From contig NZ_CP102173.1 of the NCBI RefSeq assembly GCF_024584515.1, positions 620,001 through 684,000 on the forward strand: a stretch of DNA of 64,000 nt, read 5' to 3'. This document shows, in pieces, positions 1 to 7,948 of the stretch (position 1 is its first letter; each line of letters starts with the position of its first letter). The translations under genes were made by a program, and so were the position numbers. Source of the DNA: Aeromicrobium wangtongii (GTDB lineage: Bacteria > Actinomycetota > Actinomycetes > Propionibacteriales > Nocardioidaceae). The notes beneath the pieces were generated by a model, which saw nothing but the letters and a program-made list of their open reading frames with translations, was not told where the DNA came from and made no database searches.

Positions 1-120
1 CGGTCGCTGACGGTCAAGGGCGACTGGCGGTTCGGGGCCGATGTCGTGGTGCGCGGAGACGTCACCTTGGAGGACTCGGGTGAGTCTCGCGACGTGGCGA
101 CGGGCACGACGTTAGGCTGA
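1..120 (+). CDS. C-terminal end of a UTP-glucose-1-phosphate uridylyltransferase-like protein (partial)
   Basis: Only the last 39 codons are present, starting at the left edge and ending at TGA 118-120. The visible tail has the short beta-strand pattern (WRFGADVVVRGDV) seen at the end of the UDPGP-type pyrophosphorylases that precede glp/moeA in many actinobacteria. The enzyme would make UDP-glucose from UTP and glucose-1-phosphate in the cytosol. The identification rests on a short fragment and on gene order, so it is tentative. The stop codon overlaps the -10 box of the next gene by one base. Confidence 0.5.
   Translation, partial: RSLTVKGDWRFGADVVVRGDVTLEDSGESRDVATGTTLG
113..118 (+). promoter_or_regulatory. 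-10 box (TAGGCT) of a probable leaderless promoter for glp
   Basis: TAGGCT is followed by 7 nt and then the ATG at 126, so transcription would begin at or next to the start codon. No Shine-Dalgarno sequence precedes the ATG. The same arrangement recurs at several other genes in this window. A clear -35 element is not visible. Confidence 0.55.
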
Positions 121-125
121 ACGGC

Positions 126-1511
126 ATGTCAACAGGAGATACGGGCGGCGAGCCGGGGCAGGGCATGCTGCCGGCCGACCCGGACGCTCCCGGCCAGCAG
201 CCGGTCGCGACCGCCGGCAGCGAGGAGCTCACCGAGCCCGTCCGGCCGGCGGCGCCCAAGCGGCAGCGCGCGGCCAGCATCCCCGACGGGATGCTCACGG
301 TCGAGGACCACCTCGAGAAGATCCTGCGTGGGATCGGCCCGCTGGCGGCCTACGACCAGCCGTTGGTCGAGTCGCTCGGCCTGCCGCTGCACGAGGACTT
401 CGTCGCCCCGATGGACCTGCCGTTGTTCGACAACTCCGCGATGGACGGTTACGCGGTCCGGGCCGAGGACATCGCATCGGCATCGCGCCAGCGTCCGGTC
501 ACGCTGCCGGTCGTCGGCGAGATCTCGGCCGGATCGGCCAAGCCCTTCGCGATCAGCGCCGGCACTGCGGTCAAGATCATGACCGGTGCACCGATCCCGC
601 GCGGGGCGGACTCCGTTATCCCCTACGAGCAGACCGATCGCGGCAACGCCCGCGTCCAGATCTTCGCGCCGACCACGCCGGGGCAGTGCATCCGCCGCAA
701 GGGCGACGACGTGCGCTCGGGTGAGACGGTCCTGACCGAGGGCGCCGTGCTGGGCCCCCGGGAGATCGGCCTGCTGGCGGCGCTCGGGGCCCCGCGGGTC
801 AAGTCGCGTCCGCGCCCGCGGGTCGTGGTGATGTCGACCGGCAGCGAGCTGCGCGAGCCCGGCACCCACCTGGACTACGACTCGATCAACGACGGCAACA
901 GCTACATGCTCGCCGCGGCGGTCCGTGCGGCCGGTGCGATCTGCTACCGCGTCGGCGCCGTCGACGACAAGCCCCGGACCTTCCAGCGGGTGCTGTCCGA
1001 ACAGCTCGTCCGCGCCGATCTGGTGGTCACCAGCGGCGGCATCAGCAAGGGCGACCACGACGTCGTCAAGCAGACGCTGTCGGCGCTTGGCACGGTCGAG
1101 TTCAACGAGGTCGCGATGCAGCCGGGCAAGCCGCAGGGCTTCGGCCGGGTCTTCGACGAGCAGACCCCGATCATCACGCTGCCGGGCAACCCGGTGTCGG
1201 CCTATGTGTCGTTCGAGGTGTTCGTGCTGCCGGCCATCCGCCGCATGATGGGACGCACGCCCTACCGGCGCCCCATGGTGCACGCGGTGCTGGCCGCCGA
1301 CCTGCAGTCGCGACCCGGCGTGCGCCAGTACGTGCGCGCGGTCTTCGAGGTGACCCATCGCGGGGCCAAGGTCACGCCGCTGAGCGGATCGGGATCGCAC
1401 CTCGTCGGCACCCTGGCCAAGGCGAACGCGCTGATCATCGTGGGGGAGGACCAGACCGCCCTCAACCTCGGCGACACCGTCAGGACGCTGGTCCTGGACC
1501 GGCCGTTCTGA
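126..1511 (+). CDS. glp: Gephyrin-like molybdotransferase Glp (MoeA family)
   Basis: This 461-residue protein is of MoeA/gephyrin type and inserts molybdate into adenylated molybdopterin in the cytosol. Family motifs are visible in order: TGAPIPRGADSVIPYEQT, STGSEL, TSGGISKGDHD, PGKPQGFG and LPGNPVSAYVSFEVFV. A roughly 50-residue polar, Pro/Ala-rich tail precedes the catalytic part, longer than in E. coli MoeA. In corynebacteria the orthologue Glp also binds FtsZ and a membrane receptor, GlpR; the receptor orthologue is at 3158-4069 in this window. The start is set by the leaderless -10 box at 113-118. moaC follows through a TGATG overlap, so they are co-transcribed. Confidence 0.9.
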   Translation: MSTGDTGGEPGQGMLPADPDAPGQQPVATAGSEELTEPVRPAAPKRQRAASIPDGMLTVEDHLEKILRGIGPLAAYDQPLVESLGLPLHEDFVAPMDLPLFDNSAMDGYAVRAEDIASASRQRPVTLPVVGEISAGSAKPFAISAGTAVKIMTGAPIPRGADSVIPYEQTDRGNARVQIFAPTTPGQCIRRKGDDVRSGETVLTEGAVLGPREIGLLAALGAPRVKSRPRPRVVVMSTGSELREPGTHLDYDSINDGNSYMLAAAVRAAGAICYRVGAVDDKPRTFQRVLSEQLVRADLVVTSGGISKGDHDVVKQTLSALGTVEFNEVAMQPGKPQGFGRVFDEQTPIITLPGNPVSAYVSFEVFVLPAIRRMMGRTPYRRPMVHAVLAADLQSRPGVRQYVRAVFEVTHRGAKVTPLSGSGSHLVGTLAKANALIIVGEDQTALNLGDTVRTLVLDRPF

Positions 1512-1993
1512 TGCCGGAGGCGCCGCGGAACCGGCTGACTCACGTCGACGAGACGGGCGCGGCGCGGATGGTCGACGTCACCGCCAAGGACGTCACGGCG
1601 CGCACCGCCACGGCACGCGGCCGGGTCGTGGTGAGCGCGGAGGTGATCGGCCTGCTGCGGGGAGAGGGCGTGCCCAAGGGCGATGCGCTCGCCGTCGCCC
1701 GCATCGCCGGCATCATGGCCACCAAGCGCACGCCGGACCTGATCCCGCTGTGCCACCCCTTGGCGATCGGCGGGGTCGAGGTCGACCTCGCGGTCGAGGA
1801 CGATGCCGTCAGCATCCGGGCCACCGTCCGCACCGCCGACCGCACGGGCGTCGAGATGGAGGCGCTGACCGCGGTGAGCGTCGCGGCGCTGACCGTCGTC
1901 GACATGGTCAAGGCGGTCGACAAGCTGGCCCGCATCACCGATGTCGAGGTCGTCGCCAAGTCCGGTGGCAAGAGCGGCGACTGGCGTCGCTGA
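1511..1993 (+). CDS. moaC: Cyclic pyranopterin monophosphate synthase MoaC
   Basis: At 160 residues this is the normal length for MoaC, which rearranges the GTP-derived 3',8-cyclo intermediate into cyclic pyranopterin monophosphate in molybdenum cofactor synthesis. Diagnostic segments are MVDVTAKDVTARTA near the N-terminus, KRTPDLIPLCHPL in the middle and the GVEMEALTAVSVAALTVVDM active-site stretch. It overlaps glp by one base and mog by one base. MoaA, MoaE and MoaD are not in the window. The cofactor made here would serve the xanthine dehydrogenase at 25052-27757. Confidence 0.95.
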   Translation: MPEAPRNRLTHVDETGAARMVDVTAKDVTARTATARGRVVVSAEVIGLLRGEGVPKGDALAVARIAGIMATKRTPDLIPLCHPLAIGGVEVDLAVEDDAVSIRATVRTADRTGVEMEALTAVSVAALTVVDMVKAVDKLARITDVEVVAKSGGKSGDWRR

Positions 1994-2487
1994 TGTCATC
2001 GCTCACAGCCGCGGTCGTCGTGGCGTCCAACCGCGCCGCCGACGGCGTCTACGCCGATGAGACCGGGCCGCTGATCGTCGCTGCGCTGCGGGACTGGGGC
2101 TTCGTGGTCGGCGATCCCGTCGTCGTCCACGACGGGGACCCGGTGGGCCTCGCGATCACGGCGGCCCTCGAGGCGGGCGCCGCGGCCGTCGTCACGACGG
2201 GCGGGACCGGCATCAACCCGACCGACCGCACGCCCGAGGCGACCCGGCCGCTGCTCGACCGCGAGCTGCCGGGCGTGGCCGAGGCGCTGCGGGCCCGGGG
2301 GGTCGCGAACGGGGTGCCGACCGCGGTGCTGTCGCGGGGCCTCGCCGGTGTCGCGGGAACCGCGCTGGTCGTCAACCTGCCGGGCTCCCGCGGAGGCGTC
2401 AAGGACGGTCTGGCGGTGCTGCACGAGATCCTGCCGCACGCCGTCGACCAGCTGCGCGGGGGAGACCACCCGGGGAGCCAGGCGTGA
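1993..2487 (+). CDS. mog: Molybdopterin adenylyltransferase (MogA/MoaB family)
   Basis: The 164-residue protein begins at the ATG that overlaps the moaC stop (TGATG). It adenylates molybdopterin before metal insertion by the MoeA/Glp partner. The family signatures are VVTTGGTGINPTDRTPEA (the substrate-binding TTGGTG loop) and LPGSRGGVKDG near the C-terminus. An open frame extends upstream to 1750, but that part lies inside moaC in another frame and is not coding. The downstream acetyltransferase gene overlaps it by 4 nt (GTGA). Confidence 0.93.
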   Translation: MSSLTAAVVVASNRAADGVYADETGPLIVAALRDWGFVVGDPVVVHDGDPVGLAITAALEAGAAAVVTTGGTGINPTDRTPEATRPLLDRELPGVAEALRARGVANGVPTAVLSRGLAGVAGTALVVNLPGSRGGVKDGLAVLHEILPHAVDQLRGGDHPGSQA

Positions 2488-3074
2488 GCCCCGGCTGGCC
2501 GGTCACGCTGCGCCACGGTCACGTCGGCGTGCGGCCGGTGCGGCGGCGCGATGCCCGGGTGTGGGCCCGGCTGCGGGCCGACAACGCCGGCTGGCTCGGT
2601 CCCTGGGAGGCCACGCTGCCCAGCGAGGCCGGGAGCCCGGCGACGTCCTACGTCGGCATGATCGGGTCGCTGCGCCGGCGCGCGCGGCTGGGCCACACGA
2701 TGCCGTTCGCGGTGACCTGGGACGACCAGGTCGTCGGCATGCTGACGGTCAACGGCATCACCTGGGGATCGGCCCGGTGGGCGAACCTGGGCTACTGGGT
2801 GGCGCAGAGCCACGCCGGTCGCGGTGTCACGCCGATGGCGGTCGCCATGGTGTGCGATCACCTGCTGACGACCGTCGGTCTGCACCGGGTCGAGATCGCG
2901 ATCCGGCCCGAGAACGTCGCGAGCCTGCGGGTCGTGGAGAAGCTGGGCTTCACGGAGGTCGGCCTGGCCCCGGGATTCCTGCACATTGCCGGGCATTGGC
3001 GCGATCATCGCATCTTCCAGATCCTCGCCGAGGACGTCCCGCACGGCCTCGTCGCGCGGCTCGAGCGCGGCTGA
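2484..3074 (+). CDS. GNAT-family N-acetyltransferase, RimJ type
   Basis: This 196-residue GNAT protein starts with the GTG of a GTGA overlap with mog. The acetyl-CoA-binding core is seen around YWVAQSHAGRGVTPMAV (the R/Q-x-x-G-x-G/A loop) and RIEIAIRPENVASLRVVEKLGF-type residues near the end (HRVEIAIRPENVASLRVV), typical of RimJ/RimL enzymes that acetylate N-termini of ribosomal and other proteins. In mycobacteria rimJ occupies the same place between moeA1 and the sepX orthologue. The actual substrate cannot be read from the sequence. Confidence 0.82.
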   Translation: MSPGWPVTLRHGHVGVRPVRRRDARVWARLRADNAGWLGPWEATLPSEAGSPATSYVGMIGSLRRRARLGHTMPFAVTWDDQVVGMLTVNGITWGSARWANLGYWVAQSHAGRGVTPMAVAMVCDHLLTTVGLHRVEIAIRPENVASLRVVEKLGFTEVGLAPGFLHIAGHWRDHRIFQILAEDVPHGLVARLERG

Positions 3075-3157
3075 GTCCCACCCGCCACACAAGTTCTCGC
3101 GCGACACACGGTCGCGGGTGCCGGGGAACGGTGCTCGCACCGCCTACGGTTTTCATC

Positions 3158-4069
3158 GTGGGTTCCAGCAGCGGTTTGATCATCGCCTTCGTCGTCGTCG
3201 TGTGGGCGGCGTACTTCATTCCGCTTGCCCTGCGCCGCTACGACGAGGCCAGCAAGAATGCCTCCGTCGAGACCACCGGGACGCTCAGCCGCGTCATCTC
3301 GCGCCCGAAGGCAGCCGCTGCCTCGGCCGCCTCCGCGGTCGCTGACGCGGTCAGCCAGTCCCCGCGCTCCCCGTCGCAGAAGACGGCCCCGGCTCCTCGA
3401 TCCATGGATCGTCCTGCGGCTCGGCTGGCCGCCAAGCGCCGCCGCCGCACCCTGCTGACCCTGCTGGCCCTGACCGCCATCGTCGGCGCGGTCGCCGGAT
3501 TCGGCGTCATCGCCCCCTACTGGGTCGCAGCACCCGTCGCGCTGGTCGTCGCGTGGCTCGTCGCCTGCCGCATCCAGGTACGCGGAGAGCGTGGCATCAG
3601 CCGCGAGAAGGGCTCGACCCGCAAGGTGTCGCTGCCCCGCATCGCCAAGCGCGCCGCGGACAAGGCCAAGGCTGCCAAGGCGCCGAAGGCCGCCAAGACC
3701 AAGGGCGCCGCGGCCAAGCGCGCGGTCGCCGCGGACGAGGAGGACACCGTCGTCGTGTCCGGCCTGTTCGAGGACATCGATCCCGGCCGCAAGCACGAGA
3801 TGGAGAACGTCCCCCTCGAGGACGACGCGCTCGACGACAAGATCGTCATCGCGGTCCCGTCGATCTCGACCGCCGGCGAAGCCCTGTGGGACCCGCTCCC
3901 GGTCACCCTGCCGACGTACGTCACCAAGCCGCGGGCCGGTCGCACCGTCCGCACGATCGACTTCTCACAGCCCCACACCTGGACGTCCGGCCACATCGAG
4001 GGCGAGGACGTGGAGCTGCCGGGGAGGCGCGACGACACCGGAGAGGAACGCCGCGCGGTGGGTCACTGA
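3158..4069 (+). CDS. sepX: Cell-division membrane protein SepX / Glp receptor GlpR
   Basis: The 303-residue protein begins at GTG 3158. A first transmembrane segment follows at once (residues about 5-22, SGLIIAFVVVVWAAYFIPLA), then a basic Ala/Ser-rich linker, two close hydrophobic segments around residues 105-145 (TLLTLLALTAIVGAVAGFG), and a long Lys/Ala-rich cytoplasmic tail with an acidic end. This layout matches Streptomyces SepX, which works with FtsZ, and corynebacterial GlpR, the membrane receptor of Glp. Its position four genes after glp supports the match. The open frame reaches back to 2348, but that portion overlaps mog and the acetyltransferase in another frame. Confidence 0.8.
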   Translation: MGSSSGLIIAFVVVVWAAYFIPLALRRYDEASKNASVETTGTLSRVISRPKAAAASAASAVADAVSQSPRSPSQKTAPAPRSMDRPAARLAAKRRRRTLLTLLALTAIVGAVAGFGVIAPYWVAAPVALVVAWLVACRIQVRGERGISREKGSTRKVSLPRIAKRAADKAKAAKAPKAAKTKGAAAKRAVAADEEDTVVVSGLFEDIDPGRKHEMENVPLEDDALDDKIVIAVPSISTAGEALWDPLPVTLPTYVTKPRAGRTVRTIDFSQPHTWTSGHIEGEDVELPGRRDDTGEERRAVGH

Positions 4070-4112
4070 GTGGCCTGATAAAGTTGCCGAGCACCCGCAG
4101 TTCGGGGTGCAT

Positions 4113-4185
4113 GGGGCATTGGCGCAGTTGGTAGCGCGCTTCGTTCGCATCGAAGAGGTCAGGAGTTCGAATCTCCTATGCTCCA
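4113..4185 (+). tRNA. tRNA-Ala (anticodon CGC)
   Basis: A complete cloverleaf of 73 nt can be drawn: acceptor arm GGGGCAT/ATGCTCC, D stem GCGC/GCGC, anticodon stem CTTCG/CGAAG with loop TTCGCAT (anticodon CGC, reading GCG), and T arm AGGAG-TTCGAAT-CTCCT. The acceptor has the G3:U70 pair that marks alanine tRNAs. The discriminator is A and a full CCA is not encoded (ACCG follows). A strong hairpin at 4198-4237 follows as terminator. Confidence 0.95.
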
Positions 4186-4197
4186 CCGTGGTTGACA

Positions 4198-4237
4198 CAC
4201 TCACCCCCGACACGTGAAAGCGTGTCGGGGGTGAGTG
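4198..4237. terminator. Bidirectional hairpin terminator between tRNA-Ala and the aldo/keto reductase gene
   Basis: The arms 4198-4214 and 4221-4237 are perfectly complementary over 17 bp with a 6-nt loop (TGAAAG). It lies between the tRNA and a convergent gene ending at 4275, so it can end transcription from both sides. There is only a short T run (CTTT) after the right arm. Confidence 0.8.
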
Positions 4238-4274
4238 CTTTCCGGGCACGTGCGGCCCCGCAGCGCTCTGCTGC

Positions 4275-5132
4275 TCACTTGCCGCTGTAGACGGGGAACG
4301 CGGCATGCTCGCCGTAGTCCCGCGCGTCGAGGTCCCGCAGCGCGGTCATGTCCTCGTCGGTGATCGTGAAGTCGACCTGGGCGTTGCTGCGCATGTGATC
4401 GGGGTTCGCGGTCTTCGGCAGGGATACGGTGCCGAGCTGGAGCGTGTACCGGATGCACAGCTGCGGCACCGACACGCCGTACCTGTCGGCGATCTCCCTG
4501 ACGGTGGGGTTGCGCAGGATCTCACCGTGCGCGATCGGCGAGTACGCCTCCACGAGGATGTCCTTGCTCTCGCAGTACCCGATCAGCTCGGTCGGGGTGT
4601 TGCCCGGGTGCACGAGGATCTGGTTCACGTGCGGGACGACGGTGCCGCGAGCAAGGATGTTCTCCAGGTCGGGCTGCAGGAAGTTCGACACCCCGATCGC
4701 CCGGATCCGGCCCGCCGCATGTGCCACCTCCAGCGCCTGCCATGCCTGCAGGTTGCCATCGGCGTAGTCGCCGCCGCGGAAGTCGGCCCAGGGCTGCGGT
4801 GCGTGGATGAGCATCAGGTCGATGTGGTCCAGGCCCAGCGTGTCCAGCGATCCCTCGATGGCGGTCACGGCCCGGTCATGGTCCTTGATCTCGGCCGCGA
4901 GCTTGGTCGACACGAACACCTCATCGCGGGGGACGTCGCTGGTGCGGACGCCCTCGCCGACGCCACGCTCGTTGCCGTAGGCCTGGGCGGTGTCGATGTT
5001 GCGGTACCCGATGTCGATCGCGGCACGGACCGCCTCGGCGGCCACGTCGTCGTCGATGAACCACGTGCCGAGCCCGAGCCTCGGGATCTGGACGCCGTTG
5101 GCCAGGGATGCCGTCTCGTTCAGGACGTTCAT
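4275..5132 (-). CDS. Aldo/keto reductase
   Basis: A 285-residue single-domain NADPH-dependent aldo/keto reductase (AKR5-like, 2,5-diketo-gluconate reductase type). The catalytic tetrad is visible: Asp and Tyr in IGYRNIDTAQAYGNE, Lys in VFVSTKLA and His in LMLIHAPQP. The coenzyme-binding end shows SLPKTANPDHMRSN. It reduces aldehydes or ketones in the cytosol; the physiological substrate is unknown. The ATG at 5132 has a GGAG element 8 nt upstream. It reads convergently with tRNA-Ala and shares the terminator at 4198-4237. Confidence 0.9.
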   Translation of the reverse strand: MNVLNETASLANGVQIPRLGLGTWFIDDDVAAEAVRAAIDIGYRNIDTAQAYGNERGVGEGVRTSDVPRDEVFVSTKLAAEIKDHDRAVTAIEGSLDTLGLDHIDLMLIHAPQPWADFRGGDYADGNLQAWQALEVAHAAGRIRAIGVSNFLQPDLENILARGTVVPHVNQILVHPGNTPTELIGYCESKDILVEAYSPIAHGEILRNPTVREIADRYGVSVPQLCIRYTLQLGTVSLPKTANPDHMRSNAQVDFTITDEDMTALRDLDARDYGEHAAFPVYSGK

Positions 5133-5219
5133 GGGTTCGCTCCGTTCGTCACCTCCATGGAACGCCCGTGCCCCGGTCCTGGGAAGGGTCCAGTGGCCCG
5201 GCGCCTGCTGTGCAGGGTC

Positions 5220-6599
5220 TCAGGAGTCGAAGCCCAGCCCGAGACGGTCGAGCACCCGCAGCCACGGATTGCGCCGGCCGGTGCGGTCCGCGCGCTTGAG
5301 CGACCAGGTCGTGATCGTGATGCCGATCCACGCGAACGGCTCGGGCGGGAACGGCAGCGGCTTGCGGCGCACCATCTGCAGGCGGGTGCGCTCGGTGGGT
5401 GTGCCGGCCAGCAGGTCCAGCACGACATTGGCGCCGAAGCGTGAGGCGCCGACGCCCAGGCCGGTGTACCCGGTGGCATAGGCGACGCGGCCGCCGTGGG
5501 ATGTCCCGAAGAAGGCACAGAAGCGGGTGCACGTGTCGATCACGCCACCCCAGCGGTGGCTGAACCGCAGGCCGGCCAGCTGCGGGAAGGTCGTGAAGAA
5601 GTTGGTGGCGAGGGCCTGGAAGGTCGCCTCCCGCTGCTCGTGCTCGGGCCTGATCGCCCGGCCGAAGTGGTAGATCGCGTCGTAGCCGCCCCACAGGATG
5701 CGGTGGTCGGCGGTGAGCCGGTAGTAGTGGAACTGGTTGCCCGAGTCGGCGACGCCCTGCCGGTTCGACCAGCCGATCGCGTCGAGCTGAGCGGGCGTGA
5801 GGGGTTCGGTCATGAGCACGTAGTCCCAGACCGGGACGGTGTGGAACCGCAGCCGGGCCAGCAGCGGGGCGAAGGCATTGGTCGCCAGTGCCAGGTGGGT
5901 GGCGGTGACGATGCCGTGCTCGGTCGTGACGGTGACGCCACCGGTGCTCCGCCGCAGCCGGGTGGCCCGGGTGTGCTCGACGATGCGCACGCCCGCGGCC
6001 TCGGCGGCGGCCGCCAGGCCCCAGGCGAGGCGGGCCGGGTCGATCATGGCGGTGCCCGTCCGGTCCCACGTGCCGCCCAGGTAGGTGGGGGAGTCGACCT
6101 CGGCCCGCAGCGCCGTGGCGTCCAGGAAGCCCGCGGCCTTCGGTTCGTACGCGGCCAGCTCGTGCGGACGGGTCGCCACGGAGAGCTCGCCGGTGCGCTC
6201 GAAGTCGCAGTCGATGCCGTACCGCTGGATGGTCGCGGCGATCTCGTCGAGGTTCTCCAGCCCGAGCCGGTGCAGCTGCTCGTACTCGCCGGGCCAGCGC
6301 TCGCGACCGTTGGCCTCGCCGTGGGTCAGGCTCGCGGAGCAGAAGCCGCCGTTGCGCCCGGTCGCGGCGTCCGCGACCCGGGTGGCCTCGATCAGCAGCA
6401 CCTCGCGCTGCGGGTCTCGCTCCTTGGCCATCAGTGCCGTCCAGAGGCCGGTGAAACCGCCGCCGACGACCAGCAGATCGGTGGTCGTGTCGCCGTCGAG
6501 CGCAGGCCTGGCCGGCGGACGCTCGGGTCGGTCGAGCCAGAACGGCACGGTGGCGGCATCGGCCCAGCTGGCGCGCAGAGCCCGGTCGTCCAGATCCAT
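5220..6599 (-). CDS. FAD-dependent oxidoreductase, glycine/D-amino-acid oxidase (DadA/DAO) family
   Basis: The protein has an N-terminal Rossmann motif for FAD (DLLVVGGGFTGLWTALMAKE), the TGRNGGFCSASLTHGEANG segment of DAO-type oxidases and a C-terminal FAD-contact stretch (ATGYTGLGVGASRFGANV). It probably oxidises an amine or amino acid. I chose the ATG at 6599 (459 residues) because family members have about 45 residues before the Rossmann fold; an in-frame ATG at 6689 would add 30 residues with no homology visible. It is divergent from the reductase gene at 6749. Confidence 0.8.
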   Translation of the reverse strand: MDLDDRALRASWADAATVPFWLDRPERPPARPALDGDTTTDLLVVGGGFTGLWTALMAKERDPQREVLLIEATRVADAATGRNGGFCSASLTHGEANGRERWPGEYEQLHRLGLENLDEIAATIQRYGIDCDFERTGELSVATRPHELAAYEPKAAGFLDATALRAEVDSPTYLGGTWDRTGTAMIDPARLAWGLAAAAEAAGVRIVEHTRATRLRRSTGGVTVTTEHGIVTATHLALATNAFAPLLARLRFHTVPVWDYVLMTEPLTPAQLDAIGWSNRQGVADSGNQFHYYRLTADHRILWGGYDAIYHFGRAIRPEHEQREATFQALATNFFTTFPQLAGLRFSHRWGGVIDTCTRFCAFFGTSHGGRVAYATGYTGLGVGASRFGANVVLDLLAGTPTERTRLQMVRRKPLPFPPEPFAWIGITITTWSLKRADRTGRRNPWLRVLDRLGLGFDS

Positions 6600-6748
6600 C
6601 TGCTCATGATGGCCCACGGGGCCTGTGCGGACGACACGATTGCGCGGCGCCTGGGCCCGGCTGGCATCATCGAGCAGGAAATGGGTCATGGATCGGTGGG
6701 AGTGTCAGCAGTGCGGATCGTTCGACGACGCGGCGCAGGGCCGGTCCG

Positions 6749-7942
6749 GTGACCGACCGCACCGTCATCCTCGGTGCCGGCATCGCCGGCGTCAGCGCAG
6801 CCGCCGCCATGCGAGCGGCCGGCCACACCGGTCAGATCCACCTCGTCGGTGACGAGCCCGGGCTGCCCTACCGCCGGCCGCCGGTCTCCAAGGAGATCAT
6901 CCGGGGCGAGAAGACCGCCGACGATATCCGCATCAAGAAGGCCGAGTGGTTCGGGCAGAAGGACATCACCCTGCACACCGGGACGCCTGCCGATGCGATC
7001 GACACCGATCGGCGGATCGTGCGGCTGGCCGATGGCGAGGAGCTGGGCTTCGACCAGCTGCTCATCGCCACCGGTGGACGTGCCCGCAACCCGTGGCACG
7101 CACCCGGGATCCGGACGCTGCGCGGGCTCGCGGACGTCGCGCCGCTGCAGGCCGGGCTCGTGCCGGGGGCGTCGGTCGTGATCGTCGGGGCCGGTCTGAT
7201 CGGCTCCGAGATCGCCGCCAGCGCCACCGACATGGGGTGCCGGGTGACGTTGCTGGAGGCCGCCGACCTGCCGCTGCCCCGGCTGCTGCCGCCCGAGCTC
7301 GGCGAGATGTACGCCGACCTGCACCGCAGCCGCGGCACCGAGCTGCACACCGGTGTCACGGTCGAGTCCATCGACGATGCCGGTGACACCACCTCCGTCC
7401 GCGCCGTCGACGGGCGCACGTGGACGGCGCAGGTCGTCGTGGTCGCCGTGGGCATGCAGCCGAACACCGAGATCGCCGCGGCGGCCGGCATCGAGCTGGC
7501 CCGCCCCGAGGACGGCGGCGGCATCCTGGTCGATGCCCACGGACGCACGTCCGTCGACGGCATCTTCGCGGCGGGCGACGTCGCCAACCAGCCGAATCCG
7601 GTGCTGGGCGGTCGCCACCGGGTCGAGCACTGGCAGGGCGCGCAGAACCACGGCACGGCCGTCGGCAAGGTCATGGCCGGCGGCAGCGAGCCCTTCGCCG
7701 AGGCGCCCTGGTGCTGGTCGGACCAGTACGACCTCAACCTGCAGGTCGCCGGCTGGCCCCAGGGATCGCACGAGCTCGTCGTGGACGGGTCGATCGCCCA
7801 GCACGACTTCATCGCCTACCTGCTCGACGACGGCATCGTGCACGGTGCGGTGTCGATCGGGCGTCCGCGCGATGTGCGCACCGCGCGCGGGTGGATCCTG
7901 GACGGCGCCCGCCTCGCCGACGTGCTCCCTCGGGAGGGATGA
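6749..7942 (+). CDS. NAD(P)H:ferredoxin reductase, FAD-dependent (Rieske/ferredoxin reductase type)
   Basis: This 397-residue flavoprotein belongs to the oxygenase-coupled reductase family. It shows the FAD motif TVILGAGIAGVSAAAAMR at the N-terminus, the conserved YRRPPVSKE segment, the NAD(P) motif VVIVGAGLIGSEIAA near residue 150, the GIFAAGDVAN FAD-closing motif, and a C-terminal reductase domain. Such proteins pass electrons from NAD(P)H to a ferredoxin or Rieske protein. No ferredoxin, P450 or Rieske oxygenase gene lies within the window, so its partner is elsewhere. The start is GTG 6749. Confidence 0.85.
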   Translation: MTDRTVILGAGIAGVSAAAAMRAAGHTGQIHLVGDEPGLPYRRPPVSKEIIRGEKTADDIRIKKAEWFGQKDITLHTGTPADAIDTDRRIVRLADGEELGFDQLLIATGGRARNPWHAPGIRTLRGLADVAPLQAGLVPGASVVIVGAGLIGSEIAASATDMGCRVTLLEAADLPLPRLLPPELGEMYADLHRSRGTELHTGVTVESIDDAGDTTSVRAVDGRTWTAQVVVVAVGMQPNTEIAAAAGIELARPEDGGGILVDAHGRTSVDGIFAAGDVANQPNPVLGGRHRVEHWQGAQNHGTAVGKVMAGGSEPFAEAPWCWSDQYDLNLQVAGWPQGSHELVVDGSIAQHDFIAYLLDDGIVHGAVSIGRPRDVRTARGWILDGARLADVLPREG

Positions 7943-7948
7943 CGCCGG

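Noticed and set aside
129-1400. A 423-residue minus-strand frame opposite glp
   Set aside because: Arg/Asp/His-rich antisense shadow of a clearly coding gene.
4198-4237. The 17-bp hairpin after tRNA-Ala as a third member of the palindromic repeat family
   Set aside because: It has a simple 6-nt loop with no nested inner stem, and its position fits a plain bidirectional terminator.
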